This document shows positions 27,063 through 34,813 of a DNA stretch of 35,862 nt, piece after piece (the first letter of the stretch is position 1; every line of letters starts with the position of its first letter). The notes beneath the pieces are model-generated. The model did no database searches, was not told where the DNA came from, and was given only the letters and a program-made list of their open reading frames with translations. This stretch comes from an uncultured Parabacteroides sp. (lineage in GTDB: Bacteria > Bacteroidota > Bacteroidia > Bacteroidales > Tannerellaceae), in the NCBI GenBank assembly GCA_949287365.1, contig CASEGC010000123.1:1-35862 (forward strand). The letters are read 5' to 3'. A program made the translations under genes and the position numbers.

Positions 27063-27536
27063 ATGAAAGCTATCAAACTAAAGAAAATCGGAGTGGACGA
27101 CATCTACGTATCGGTGCTGAAGGCGCGCCGCGTGACCGACGAGGAGGGCCGGACCTTCACGCGGGCCTACGAGAAAGAGCCGCAGCCCACGGGCTCGCTC
27201 GTGATGGACATCGTGGCGAGGGCGCTGGCGGAGGACAGCCGCGTGACGCTACACGACATCGCCGCCGCGATGGGCGAGGACCCTCGGCTGCTGCACGCCG
27301 CGTTCATCCTCGTCACGGGAGCGATGCCGCGCGACTTCTTCAACGCCTACCGCCTGCGGCAGGCCCGCGAGTGGCTGGAGTGCACGGACCTTCCCATCAA
27401 GGAGATAGCCCGGCGGTCGGGCTTCACCTCGCACGGCACCATGACGCGCTTCTTCGCGACGGCGATGAAGTGCACGCCGAAGGAATACCGCCGGCTCCGG
27501 CGGCCGAAGGACTTCCGCCTGCTTTACGAGTGGTGA
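27063..27536 (+). CDS. Short AraC-family transcriptional regulator
   Basis: 157-residue DNA-binding protein with a C-terminal AraC-type double helix-turn-helix. Helix-turn-helix 1 is in VTLHDIAAAMGEDPRLLHAAFILVTG, and helix-turn-helix 2 is in PIKEIARRSGFTSHGTMTRFFATAMKCTPKEYRR, the typical end of the family. The N-terminal 45 residues are too short for the usual sugar-binding or sensor domain, so any effector must be different or absent. It has its own promoter and precedes trkH by 87 bases in the same direction. A role in potassium uptake control is possible but is only inferred from position. Confidence 0.88.
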   Translation: MKAIKLKKIGVDDIYVSVLKARRVTDEEGRTFTRAYEKEPQPTGSLVMDIVARALAEDSRVTLHDIAAAMGEDPRLLHAAFILVTGAMPRDFFNAYRLRQAREWLECTDLPIKEIARRSGFTSHGTMTRFFATAMKCTPKEYRRLRRPKDFRLLYEW

Positions 27537-27562
27537 AAAACGCGCGTATCGGGGCCGTTCCG

Positions 27563-27593
27563 CTTGATTATTCCGCGAGAATCTTTACTTTTG
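27563..27593 (+). promoter_or_regulatory. Promoter for trkH-trkA
   Basis: CTTG (27563-27566), 19 bases, TACTTTTG (27586-27593), an exact -7 TAnnTTTG. It supports ATG 27624 over the in-frame TTG 27564, which would lie inside the promoter. Confidence 0.8.
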
Positions 27594-27623
27594 CCGCTCA
27601 AGAATAAACAAACAGAGACGGAC

Positions 27624-29444
27624 ATGAACCTGAAGAACCTCTATTTTTCCGGACTGCTCTACTGGAAGCGGACGAAAGACGCGCTGAACGTGGCGGCGGA
27701 AGCGATTATCCTGCTCGCCGCGCTCGCCTCGCTGTTCAGCCTGATTTACCAGTTCGGTTTCGACCAGACGGCGGAGTCGGCGCGGCTCCTACGGCACACG
27801 CGGGAGGGCCTCCTGCTCGCGTTCTTCACCGGCGTCACGCTGCGGTACCTCACGCGTATGCGGGAAATCATCCAAGAGAAGATGCTCTATCTCGACGTGA
27901 GCATCTACTTCCTGCTCTTCGCCGTGTTGTCGGACCGCCTGTTCTTCAAGGAGGTCATGTCGAACGCGTTGCCCTACCTCGATTTCCTCGGGCGGCCGGT
28001 GTTCGTCTACGCGCTGCTGCTGGGGCTGAGCGTCATCCACCTCTCCCGCCAGGTCTTCGCCCTGACGCGCGTCCACGTCAAGCCCTCGCTGCTGTTCCTG
28101 CTCAGCTTCGTGTTCGTGATACTGGTGGGCGCGGGGCTGCTGTCCCTGCCGAACGCCACGACCCACGGGATAGCCTTCATCGACGCCTTGTTCATCGCCA
28201 CCACCTGCGTCTGCGTGACGGGCCTCACCACGGTGGACGTGGCGACGAGCTTCACCGCGACGGGGCACGTCATCATCATGGCGTTGATACAGATAGGCGG
28301 CATCGGGGTGATGACCTTCACCTCCTTCTTCGCCCTCTCCTTCATGGGGAAGTCCTCCTTCATGAGCAAGATAATGCTGAAAGACATCCTGAGCGAGGAG
28401 AAGACCGGCGGGCTGTTCCGCGTGATACTCAACATCCTGTTCGTCACCTTCCTCATCGAGGGCATCGGCACATACTGCATCTACATGAACGTCCGGGGGA
28501 CGTTGCCCGGCGGCGCGGGCGAGGAGCTGTTCTACGCCCTGTTCCACGCCATCTCCGCCTTCTGCAACGCCGGCATCTCCACGCTGAGCGGGAACATGTT
28601 CGACCCGCTCGTCATACATAACTATAACCTCCACTTCTGGATAGCCATGCTGATTATCTTCGGCGGGCTGGGCTTCCCCATCGTGCTCAACTACCTGAGG
28701 CTCCTGCGGCACCTGCTGGAGAACGGGCTCAAGCTGTTGATAGGGCGGCAACGAGGTTACAACCATATCCCACGCATCATCAACGTGCAGACGCACGTCG
28801 TGATGCTTTCCACGCTCCTCCTGCTTATCGGCGGGACGATAGCCTACCTGCTTCTCGAACAGGACAACACGCTCAAGGGGCTGCCTTGGTACGGGAAGCT
28901 GGCGGACGCGTTCCTCGGAGCCGTCACGCCAAGGACGGCGGGGTTCAACATCGCGAGCATGAGCGCGTTGGCCCCTCCTACCCTGATGCTTACCCTAATC
29001 CTGATGGTAATCGGCGCGGCGCCTATGTCGACGGGCGGCGGCTTGAAGGTGACCACCGTGTTCGTCGCGCTCGCGGCGGCGTTCAACGCGGCGCGGGGGA
29101 AAAACAAGGTGGAGGTGAGACGGCGGGAGATCGCGTTCCCCGTCATCCAGCGCGCCTTCGCCATCATCACGCTCTACTTCGCTTGGGTGGCGGTGGCTAC
29201 CAGCATATTGTCTTGCTCGGAGAAGGGAGCGTCGTTGTTCACGTTGCTCTTCGAGGTCGTGTCCGCCCTAAGCACCGTGGGACTCAGCATCGACTTCACG
29301 CCCCAGCTCACCACCTTCGGGAAGCTGGTCATCATCACCACGATGCTCATCGGGCGAATCGGCGTATTGACCTTCCTCGTCAGCTTCTGCAAGGAGTACA
29401 AGGAGAAGAGTTACACATATCCACAAGAGAATCTTTTAATGTAA
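27624..29444 (+). CDS. trkH: Potassium uptake protein TrkH/KtrB family with N-terminal extension
   Basis: Membrane subunit of a Trk/Ktr potassium uptake system, 606 residues. The core begins near residue 155 (PSLLFLLSFVFVILVGAGLL) and has the four pore-loop motifs with their conserved glycines: CVTGLTTVD, CNAGISTL, RTAGFNIA and STVGLSIDF. The N-terminal 150 or so residues add several hydrophobic segments that KtrB and E. coli TrkH lack in this form. I start at ATG 27624 because the upstream TTG overlaps the promoter. The stop is followed after 4 bases by trkA. Confidence 0.93.
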   Translation: MNLKNLYFSGLLYWKRTKDALNVAAEAIILLAALASLFSLIYQFGFDQTAESARLLRHTREGLLLAFFTGVTLRYLTRMREIIQEKMLYLDVSIYFLLFAVLSDRLFFKEVMSNALPYLDFLGRPVFVYALLLGLSVIHLSRQVFALTRVHVKPSLLFLLSFVFVILVGAGLLSLPNATTHGIAFIDALFIATTCVCVTGLTTVDVATSFTATGHVIIMALIQIGGIGVMTFTSFFALSFMGKSSFMSKIMLKDILSEEKTGGLFRVILNILFVTFLIEGIGTYCIYMNVRGTLPGGAGEELFYALFHAISAFCNAGISTLSGNMFDPLVIHNYNLHFWIAMLIIFGGLGFPIVLNYLRLLRHLLENGLKLLIGRQRGYNHIPRIINVQTHVVMLSTLLLLIGGTIAYLLLEQDNTLKGLPWYGKLADAFLGAVTPRTAGFNIASMSALAPPTLMLTLILMVIGAAPMSTGGGLKVTTVFVALAAAFNAARGKNKVEVRRREIAFPVIQRAFAIITLYFAWVAVATSILSCSEKGASLFTLLFEVVSALSTVGLSIDFTPQLTTFGKLVIITTMLIGRIGVLTFLVSFCKEYKEKSYTYPQENLLM

Positions 29445-29448
29445 GCGC

Positions 29449-30135
29449 ATGAAATATTTAGTGATTGGATTAGGGAACCTCGGACGCGCCATCGCGAAAG
29501 ACCTGACGCGCGTCGGCAACGAGGTCATCGGAATCGACAAGGATTTACACCGTGTCGATTTGTTGAAGAACGACATCGCGGGAGCCATCGCGATGGACTC
29601 CACGGACGAGAAGGCCATCGGCATGCTTCCCCTGAACGAGATGGACGCCGTTATCGTGACGTTCGGCAAGGATTTCGGCCTGTCGGTGCAAACCGTGGCG
29701 TTGCTGAAGAATCTAGAGGTCAACAAGATTATCGTCAGGGCCATCTCCTCCATCCACGAGAAGGTCATCCAAGCCATCGGCGTGGACGAGATTATCACGC
29801 CGGAGAAAGACTTCTCGACCATGTACACCTCCCAAGCCTCGTTAGGCGGCCTGTTCCAAGACTGGTACAAGGTGACCGAGACGGAACACCTCTACAAGAT
29901 ACAGACACCGGCGGCGTTGGTGGGTCAAACGATAGAGAACATCCATTTCGAGAGCAACTTCGGGATACATCTTGTCGCCATCGAACGGCCTTACAAGAAG
30001 AAGAACCTGATTGGATTGACCCAAACCGAATACGAGGTAATCAGCACCCTCACGGGCGACTTGGTCATCGGCGCAGGCGACCGCCTCATCTTGTTCGGCA
30101 AGATGGAGCTATTGAATAAAATCGCCACTATCTGA
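29449..30135 (+). CDS. trkA: Potassium uptake regulatory subunit TrkA/KtrA (RCK)
   Basis: Cytoplasmic regulatory partner of TrkH. The 228-residue protein has an N-terminal RCK Rossmann domain with GLGNLGRAIAKDL (nucleotide binding), the acidic residue of IGIDKD and AMDSTDEKAI, followed by a C-terminal RCK_C/TrkA-C domain (about 140-225, TLTGDLVIGAGDRLILFG). It is a single RCK unit, KtrA-like rather than the duplicated E. coli TrkA. It ends 35 bases from the convergent epimerase gene; I see no clear terminator in between. Confidence 0.94.
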   Translation: MKYLVIGLGNLGRAIAKDLTRVGNEVIGIDKDLHRVDLLKNDIAGAIAMDSTDEKAIGMLPLNEMDAVIVTFGKDFGLSVQTVALLKNLEVNKIIVRAISSIHEKVIQAIGVDEIITPEKDFSTMYTSQASLGGLFQDWYKVTETEHLYKIQTPAALVGQTIENIHFESNFGIHLVAIERPYKKKNLIGLTQTEYEVISTLTGDLVIGAGDRLILFGKMELLNKIATI

Positions 30136-30170
30136 GACACTTAAGCCCGCGATGGAGAGCCGACCGATAA

Positions 30171-31052
30171 TCAGGCGGAGGCGACCTCTATCACGTAAGA
30201 AGCGTCGAAGAGCTCATCCGGCTCAATATGCCAAACCCAGTCGCGGTCCTTGAACTCGCCCGTGTAACCAGCGCGGTCGCAACGGCCGTACCACGGCTCG
30301 ATACAGACGAACGGGGCGTTCTTCGCGGGAGGCGACCACAGTCCCACCAGCGGGGCGGTGAAGCTCAAGGAGAGGTAAGGACGCTTCTCGGCATCCAGCA
30401 AGTCCACGCGACGAACCTGCCCGTTCTCGATGATGAACGTATCGATATCGAACGTATGGACATCCAATGGCAACAAGCCGTCCGCATCCAACGGGACCGG
30501 ACGGACCTCCTCTCCCACGCAACCCTTTTCCTTCAGCGCACGGTAGACGAGGCCTTTCCTCACGTCGAACGCGAAGTAACCGCGCTCCGGGCTGTCCGCC
30601 TCATAGTTAGGATAATAGAAAGCGGGATGCGCGCCAATCTGGAAATACATCGTCTCGCTTCCCCTGTTTCTCACCCGCCAAGAGATCGTTATCCGGTTCT
30701 CCTCCAAACGGTAACCAATCTCCAAGAGGAAAGGGAACGGATAGACCTTCAACGTCTCCGGCGTGCTCTCAAGGGCGAACCGCAACTCATCGTCCGTCTC
30801 TTTCATCAGCGAGAAATCCATATCCCGGGCGAAACCGTGCTGCGACAACGAATAAGTGACACCCTCGTGCCTATACTCCGCGTTCCACACGCTCCCCACG
30901 ATGGGGAACAACACCGGGGAATGGCGTTTCCAAAAGGCAGGGTCCGCCTGCCACAAATATTCCTTACCCGTGGCGTTCGCCACGATACTGCTCAATTCCG
31001 CTCCATGTTCCGCCACACGGATGGTTAATTTCCGGTTAGATAACGTCTTCAT
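30171..31052 (-). CDS. Aldose 1-epimerase family protein (LacX-like)
   Basis: Galactose-mutarotase-fold protein of 293 residues. It has GAELSSI and EYLWQADPAFWKRHSPVLFPIVG near the N-terminus, HGFARDMDF (catalytic-type His in SQHGFARD), the second conserved His in GAHPAFYYP, and an acidic residue in CIEPWYGRCD near the C-terminus. This pattern is that of the LacX/YeaD-like subgroup, which interconverts sugar anomers or binds sugar phosphates; the exact sugar is unknown. It sits at the end of a minus-strand group after the DUF2971-like gene with a 4-base gap. Confidence 0.88.
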   Translation of the reverse strand: MKTLSNRKLTIRVAEHGAELSSIVANATGKEYLWQADPAFWKRHSPVLFPIVGSVWNAEYRHEGVTYSLSQHGFARDMDFSLMKETDDELRFALESTPETLKVYPFPFLLEIGYRLEENRITISWRVRNRGSETMYFQIGAHPAFYYPNYEADSPERGYFAFDVRKGLVYRALKEKGCVGEEVRPVPLDADGLLPLDVHTFDIDTFIIENGQVRRVDLLDAEKRPYLSLSFTAPLVGLWSPPAKNAPFVCIEPWYGRCDRAGYTGEFKDRDWVWHIEPDELFDASYVIEVASA

Positions 31053-31056
31053 ATCT

Positions 31057-31839
31057 TCATGTCAAATTTAGTAATCGTTCCGCGGGAAGTCCTTTGCTCT
31101 TCAAGAAACCGTTCAACGTCCCGAACAGCGACGGGTTCCTCCGATAATCATCCAGATGGATTCGCCTCAGACAAGAGACCGGCAAGGAGATGTCGGTATA
31201 AGGAATCAAATCGCCCCGCTCATAACGGTATTCCACCTCCGCAGGCGACTTGAAAACAACCAACCGCCACTCCTTCTCCTCCGCCAATTCGCTTCTCCTC
31301 ACCTCAAGGCACGCCTCGCATAACATCGAGAAGAACCGAGAGTCCGGCGTGAATCCCGTATGCTCCTCATCGAAGAAAAACTTATCGTACTCGGTCTCCA
31401 GCAGGGTCGTAAAGCGCTCCAATATCCTCGTCCTGTCATACTTGCAAGCCAACAGCGAATAGTTCTCGAACAGGCAATGCTCGCCCAATGAGGCATAATC
31501 CAATTCAAGCGTCAAGGAAGCTCCCGAGGCGGTAGCCGCCGGCTCGCGGGAACGCTCAGACAAGGGAATCACGTACATACCGACCTCCGGCCCCACCAGC
31601 ACGCGTGTGCCTTGCCTGAAAAAAGGCATCGCACTCTTGCCGCTTTCCTCCGCTATCCCTTTCTCCCGCTCATAGAGAAGTATGGCCTCCCGCAACAGGG
31701 AAAGCCCGTAATCCACCTCCTCCACCGGCACGATATGCGCCAGTTCCACGGCAGGAAGCGTAAACGAGGAATCGCTTCCCGCAGTCTCCGAGAACGCCTC
31801 GACAAACGAGCGCAACGACAAACCGAGATACAAAACCAT
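31057..31839 (-). CDS. DUF2971-like protein, unknown function
   Basis: 260-residue soluble protein. The C-terminal half reads EKEWRLVVFKSPAEVEYRY, then LIPYTDISLPVSCLRRIHL, the ending typical of DUF2971 proteins. EEVDYGLSLLREAILLYE near residue 45 resembles their N-terminal segment. The usual opening (a Tyr-His-Tyr-containing start) is missing: the ORF opens directly 6 bases after the lipoprotein stop, so the N-terminus may be divergent or shortened. Function is unknown. It lies between the lipoprotein and epimerase genes and is likely cotranscribed with them. Confidence 0.7.
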   Translation of the reverse strand: MVLYLGLSLRSFVEAFSETAGSDSSFTLPAVELAHIVPVEEVDYGLSLLREAILLYEREKGIAEESGKSAMPFFRQGTRVLVGPEVGMYVIPLSERSREPAATASGASLTLELDYASLGEHCLFENYSLLACKYDRTRILERFTTLLETEYDKFFFDEEHTGFTPDSRFFSMLCEACLEVRRSELAEEKEWRLVVFKSPAEVEYRYERGDLIPYTDISLPVSCLRRIHLDDYRRNPSLFGTLNGFLKSKGLPAERLLNLT

Positions 31840-31845
31840 CTCCCG

Positions 31846-33288
31846 TTACCATTTATTATAGATAACCACCAGACGCGAACGCCGCTCGCTCATCGAAGGG
31901 AACCAGATATCGTCCACCGTCAGGCCGCATTTTTCCACCGCCTCCAGGCAATATTCCAACTTACCGAAATTCGCGTCGACATTATTGGTCCCGAAGGTAA
32001 ACTTGATACCCCGCTCTTTCGCCTTCCGGATGATATCGAGGCTCGGTATCTTATAGCGGGCGTTAATCTCCAAGGCGATATGATATTTCTCCAAGACGTC
32101 AAGCACCTTATCCACCCGTTCGTCGGTCCAATATCTTGCGTAATCGGGATTCATGTCATCCGGGATGTAAGTAGGATTCGCGAAAATGTCGGCCGGCTCG
32201 TTAGTCAGTATTTTCACCGTTTGGTCCACCAAATGGTCCATATACGCCTCTTTCGTGATGCCATCGTAACGCACCTCCTCCGGACGATAAATACGGGAAA
32301 GACGACCCTTATGATCCACGATAGTCATCGCGTCGGTAAACAGGTAATCGAACACGCCCAACGCCTCTTGGGAAAAAGTAGCGGTCCACTTACGGCCCTC
32401 ACCTTGCACGCCACGCAAGAACGGCATGTCCTTCACCTCCTCGAAATACGCGTACACCTCCCCGTCGTCCGCCAGCATCCGGCCCACGCCGCCCTCGCCC
32501 GCGTTAGGAGCCACGCCATAGTTGATGCCATAATTCATGGACATGGCGTGCGCCATCTCTTTCGTCAAGCCGCCTTTCAGATGCACATGATAATCGATGA
32601 CGGGAAAGCCTCGCTGCTGGAAACGGATGACCGCGTCGTTCTGTTCATCTATGGCGGGCATCGTATCGTTCACGTTGACCGCATCGTCTTTCAGCCGGGT
32701 GACGGCGAGGTTCCGAAGCGTCACCTTACCCTGTTTTCCCAAGACAGCCAACTTGCCGTGCCCCAGCAGGCGGTCGGCATACCGCTCGATTCGATAAGGC
32801 CGCGCCGGTTCCGTATAGCAAACGACCTCCGTGTCATTGACCGCGACCGTTATATTCTTCCCGCGGACAGCTATCTCGAAATCAAACCATTCTCCATCTC
32901 TCGCCAACGAACGATAAAGGTTCCGCACGGAAGCCAGGCTGCCCGTCTTGACCGTCCCGTCGATAGCCCCATTGCGCAAGGTCACCTCATAGCCGGATTT
33001 CCCATCCGTGTGAAACAAAAGAGCGGCTTCCGCTTCCGGCTCGGTAAACGCCTGTCCGGTCAGAACGAAATTCCGGTAATCGCCCTCCGCGAACCAACTC
33101 TCACCCGCAAGGACGGACAACTCCTCGCCATTCCGGACCTCTTGTCCTTGACTCTCGAAACGCTCCAATGGTTCCGCCACGTTATAACGTACGCAACCGG
33201 TAAACGCGCAAACCAACACGGCGACAACCGCCCACATTCCGCTTACGCGCGAGAAAAAGGTGGGAAGAAAAGATACTTGTTTTATCAT
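31846..33288 (-). CDS. Two-domain lipoprotein: DUF1080-like lectin-type domain plus PHP-like metal-dependent domain
   Basis: 480-residue exported protein with lipoprotein signal (CAFTGC, lipid Cys32). Residues about 50-200 look like a DUF1080 (3-keto-disaccharide hydrolase/LamG-like) beta-sandwich: ESWFAEGDYRNFVL, FDFEIAVRGKNITVAVND. From about 228 a PHP or amidohydrolase-like domain starts with VIDYHVHLKGG (HxH at 234/236), followed by ALEINARYKIPSLDIIRKAKERGIKFTFGTNN, reminiscent of the PHP fold although the usual GSDAH motif is replaced by GTNNVD. It may act on surface or periplasmic sugars or phosphoesters. It is first gene of the three-gene minus cluster. Confidence 0.78.
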   Translation of the reverse strand: MIKQVSFLPTFFSRVSGMWAVVAVLVCAFTGCVRYNVAEPLERFESQGQEVRNGEELSVLAGESWFAEGDYRNFVLTGQAFTEPEAEAALLFHTDGKSGYEVTLRNGAIDGTVKTGSLASVRNLYRSLARDGEWFDFEIAVRGKNITVAVNDTEVVCYTEPARPYRIERYADRLLGHGKLAVLGKQGKVTLRNLAVTRLKDDAVNVNDTMPAIDEQNDAVIRFQQRGFPVIDYHVHLKGGLTKEMAHAMSMNYGINYGVAPNAGEGGVGRMLADDGEVYAYFEEVKDMPFLRGVQGEGRKWTATFSQEALGVFDYLFTDAMTIVDHKGRLSRIYRPEEVRYDGITKEAYMDHLVDQTVKILTNEPADIFANPTYIPDDMNPDYARYWTDERVDKVLDVLEKYHIALEINARYKIPSLDIIRKAKERGIKFTFGTNNVDANFGKLEYCLEAVEKCGLTVDDIWFPSMSERRSRLVVIYNKW

Positions 33289-33331
33289 GATAGATTATCG
33301 TTTAAATTTTCAAGAAAACACATCGTCTTCG

Positions 33332-33339
33332 CGAAAGTA
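33332..33339 (-). promoter_or_regulatory. Possible -7 element for the lipoprotein cluster
   Basis: TACTTTCG on the minus strand, 44 bases before ATG 33288, fits TAnnTTTG with one change, but no good TTTG is found at the -33 distance. Confidence 0.35.
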
Positions 33340-33426
33340 CGAAAAGGAACGTCAACACGGCCCATCCGAAGCCAAAGAATTCATTTTTTCTTCCTGAAGT
33401 AGTCAACCTTTTTTATAAAGCTACAG

Positions 33427-33569
33427 GTTTCCCTCCCGTTTCCCCGTAAGGGAACGAGTGTTTCCTGCCGAAGGAACGCCCGTTTCCTAAGCAGGAAACG
33501 GGAATTTCCTAACGAGGAAACGGAAGTTTCCTTAGCGGGAAACGAGCGTTTCCTTATGAAGAAATTTCA
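33427..33569. repeat. Tandem array of 22-base palindromic units
   Basis: After a half unit at 33427, six units start at 33438, 33460, 33482, 33504, 33526 and 33548, exactly 22 bases apart. Each is GTTTCC, 6 variable bases, GGAAAC, then a 4-base linker, so each can fold as a 6-bp hairpin. The middle units (33482-33547) are almost perfect, with the outer ones decaying (ATTTCC at 33504, GAAATT in the last). It lies between two divergent genes, on the promoter side of both. Confidence 0.93.
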
Positions 33570-33708
33570 GGAAACTACAAACGCCTGATTTTATTCACTT
33601 TGATATATCGCTGAGTTCTCATGGTAAAATAATGTTATCAAACGGTTCTTCCAAAGACAAGAATAAGGGAAAGGATGGTAAATTCGCGGCGAATAATTCT
33701 CAAGCGAA
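33570..33708. other. Intergenic leader of the EamA transporter gene
   Basis: No gene seen. It probably contains the promoter of the EamA gene. TAAATTCG at 33680-33687 fits the -7 pattern, but the -33 position lacks TTTG, so the call is weak. Confidence 0.35.
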
Positions 33709-34674
33709 ATGGAAAAGATTAGTTGGAAAGGTCATCTTTCCATGTGCGGGGCGAACGTTATGTGGGGGTTGATGTCCCCTTTCGCCAAATTCGTGATGTT
33801 AGGCGGAGCCGTGACACCTCTCGTGGTAACAGACTTACGTGTCGGCGGCGCGATGATACTCTTTTGGATAGCGTCGTTTTTCCAAAAACCGGAACACGTG
33901 GACCATAAAGATTTGGGTACCTTATTCGTGGCCTCCCTTTTGGGTATCGTCTTTAACCAAGGCAGTTTCATACTTGGGGTCAGCCTCAGCTCGCCGGGCG
34001 ACGCATCCATCATCACGACCAGCATGCCGCTTTGGGCGATGATATTGGCGGCGCTCATCCTGAAAGAGCCGATAACCGGCAAGAAGATATTGGGCATAGC
34101 CGCCGGAGCGGGAGGCGCCTTATTACTGATTTTGGGAAGCGGGCAAAACAGCGCCGTTCCCGCCGAGGAAACAGATCATACACATATATGGGGCGATTTG
34201 CTGGTTCTTTTCGCCCAGTTCAGTTTCGCGCTTTATATCGTCCTTTTCAAGAATTTCGTCAACAAGTACTCGATGATAACCATCATGAAATGGATGTTCA
34301 CCTACGCGTTTATCTGCCTGTTGCCATTCTCCGGAAGCGATTTGATGAACACGCGATGGGAAGAGCTCAGTCTCCTTGAGATAGGCAGCCTGACGTTTAT
34401 CGTGGTCGGAGCGACATTCTTGAGCTACACGCTCATCGTGGTGGGACAAAAACGGCTTCGTCCTACCGTCGCGGGAATGTATAATTACGTCCAGCCCATC
34501 GTGGCTTGCGCCGTGGCGATTGGCTGGGGCATGGACTCGTTCAACCTCATGAAAGGAATAGCCGTCATTTTCATTTTCGGAGGTGTATATCTCGTTACCG
34601 CCAGTCGGAGCCGGAAAGAGATGGAAGAATATGAGGCAAGAAAAGCGGATCTCGTTCGTGATGAAAAGAAATAA
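33709..34674 (+). CDS. EamA/DMT family transporter
   Basis: Ten-segment drug/metabolite transporter superfamily member, 321 residues, with two EamA halves. The first ends around IPTSMPLWAMILAALILKEPITGKKILGIAAG-like sequence (read as TTSMPLWAMILAALI, LKEPITGKKILG) and the second has the matching repeat near LSYTLIVVGQKRLRPTVAGMY. Predicted to export metabolites; the substrate cannot be told. The C-terminus has a charged tail (SRKEMEEYEARKADLVRDEKK). It stands as a single gene, 139 bases before the DUF362 gene. Confidence 0.9.
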   Translation: MEKISWKGHLSMCGANVMWGLMSPFAKFVMLGGAVTPLVVTDLRVGGAMILFWIASFFQKPEHVDHKDLGTLFVASLLGIVFNQGSFILGVSLSSPGDASIITTSMPLWAMILAALILKEPITGKKILGIAAGAGGALLLILGSGQNSAVPAEETDHTHIWGDLLVLFAQFSFALYIVLFKNFVNKYSMITIMKWMFTYAFICLLPFSGSDLMNTRWEELSLLEIGSLTFIVVGATFLSYTLIVVGQKRLRPTVAGMYNYVQPIVACAVAIGWGMDSFNLMKGIAVIFIFGGVYLVTASRSRKEMEEYEARKADLVRDEKK

Positions 34675-34749
34675 TTCGTGGAAAGAGACCCATTTTTCGT
34701 AAAGAGAAGAAGCGACGCTTGACTTATCGCCATTTTCACGGAATATTAT

Positions 34750-34757
34750 TACCTTTG
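34750..34757 (+). promoter_or_regulatory. -7 element for the DUF362 gene
   Basis: TACCTTTG, an exact TAnnTTTG match, 56 bases before ATG 34814. The -33 region lacks a clear TTTG. Confidence 0.5.
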
Positions 34758-34813
34758 TACACGGTCTTGATTATCACAAGTTCAATATATAAACCAAGTA
34801 AAAAGATAAAATT

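Noticed and set aside
27789-28796. 335-residue minus-strand open frame
   Set aside because: Antisense to trkH, made of low-complexity Glu/Asp/His/Gln runs produced by the GC-rich sense codons.
31612-33402. 596-residue plus-strand open frame
   Set aside because: Antisense to the well-supported lipoprotein and DUF2971-like genes; its composition is that of a shadow frame.
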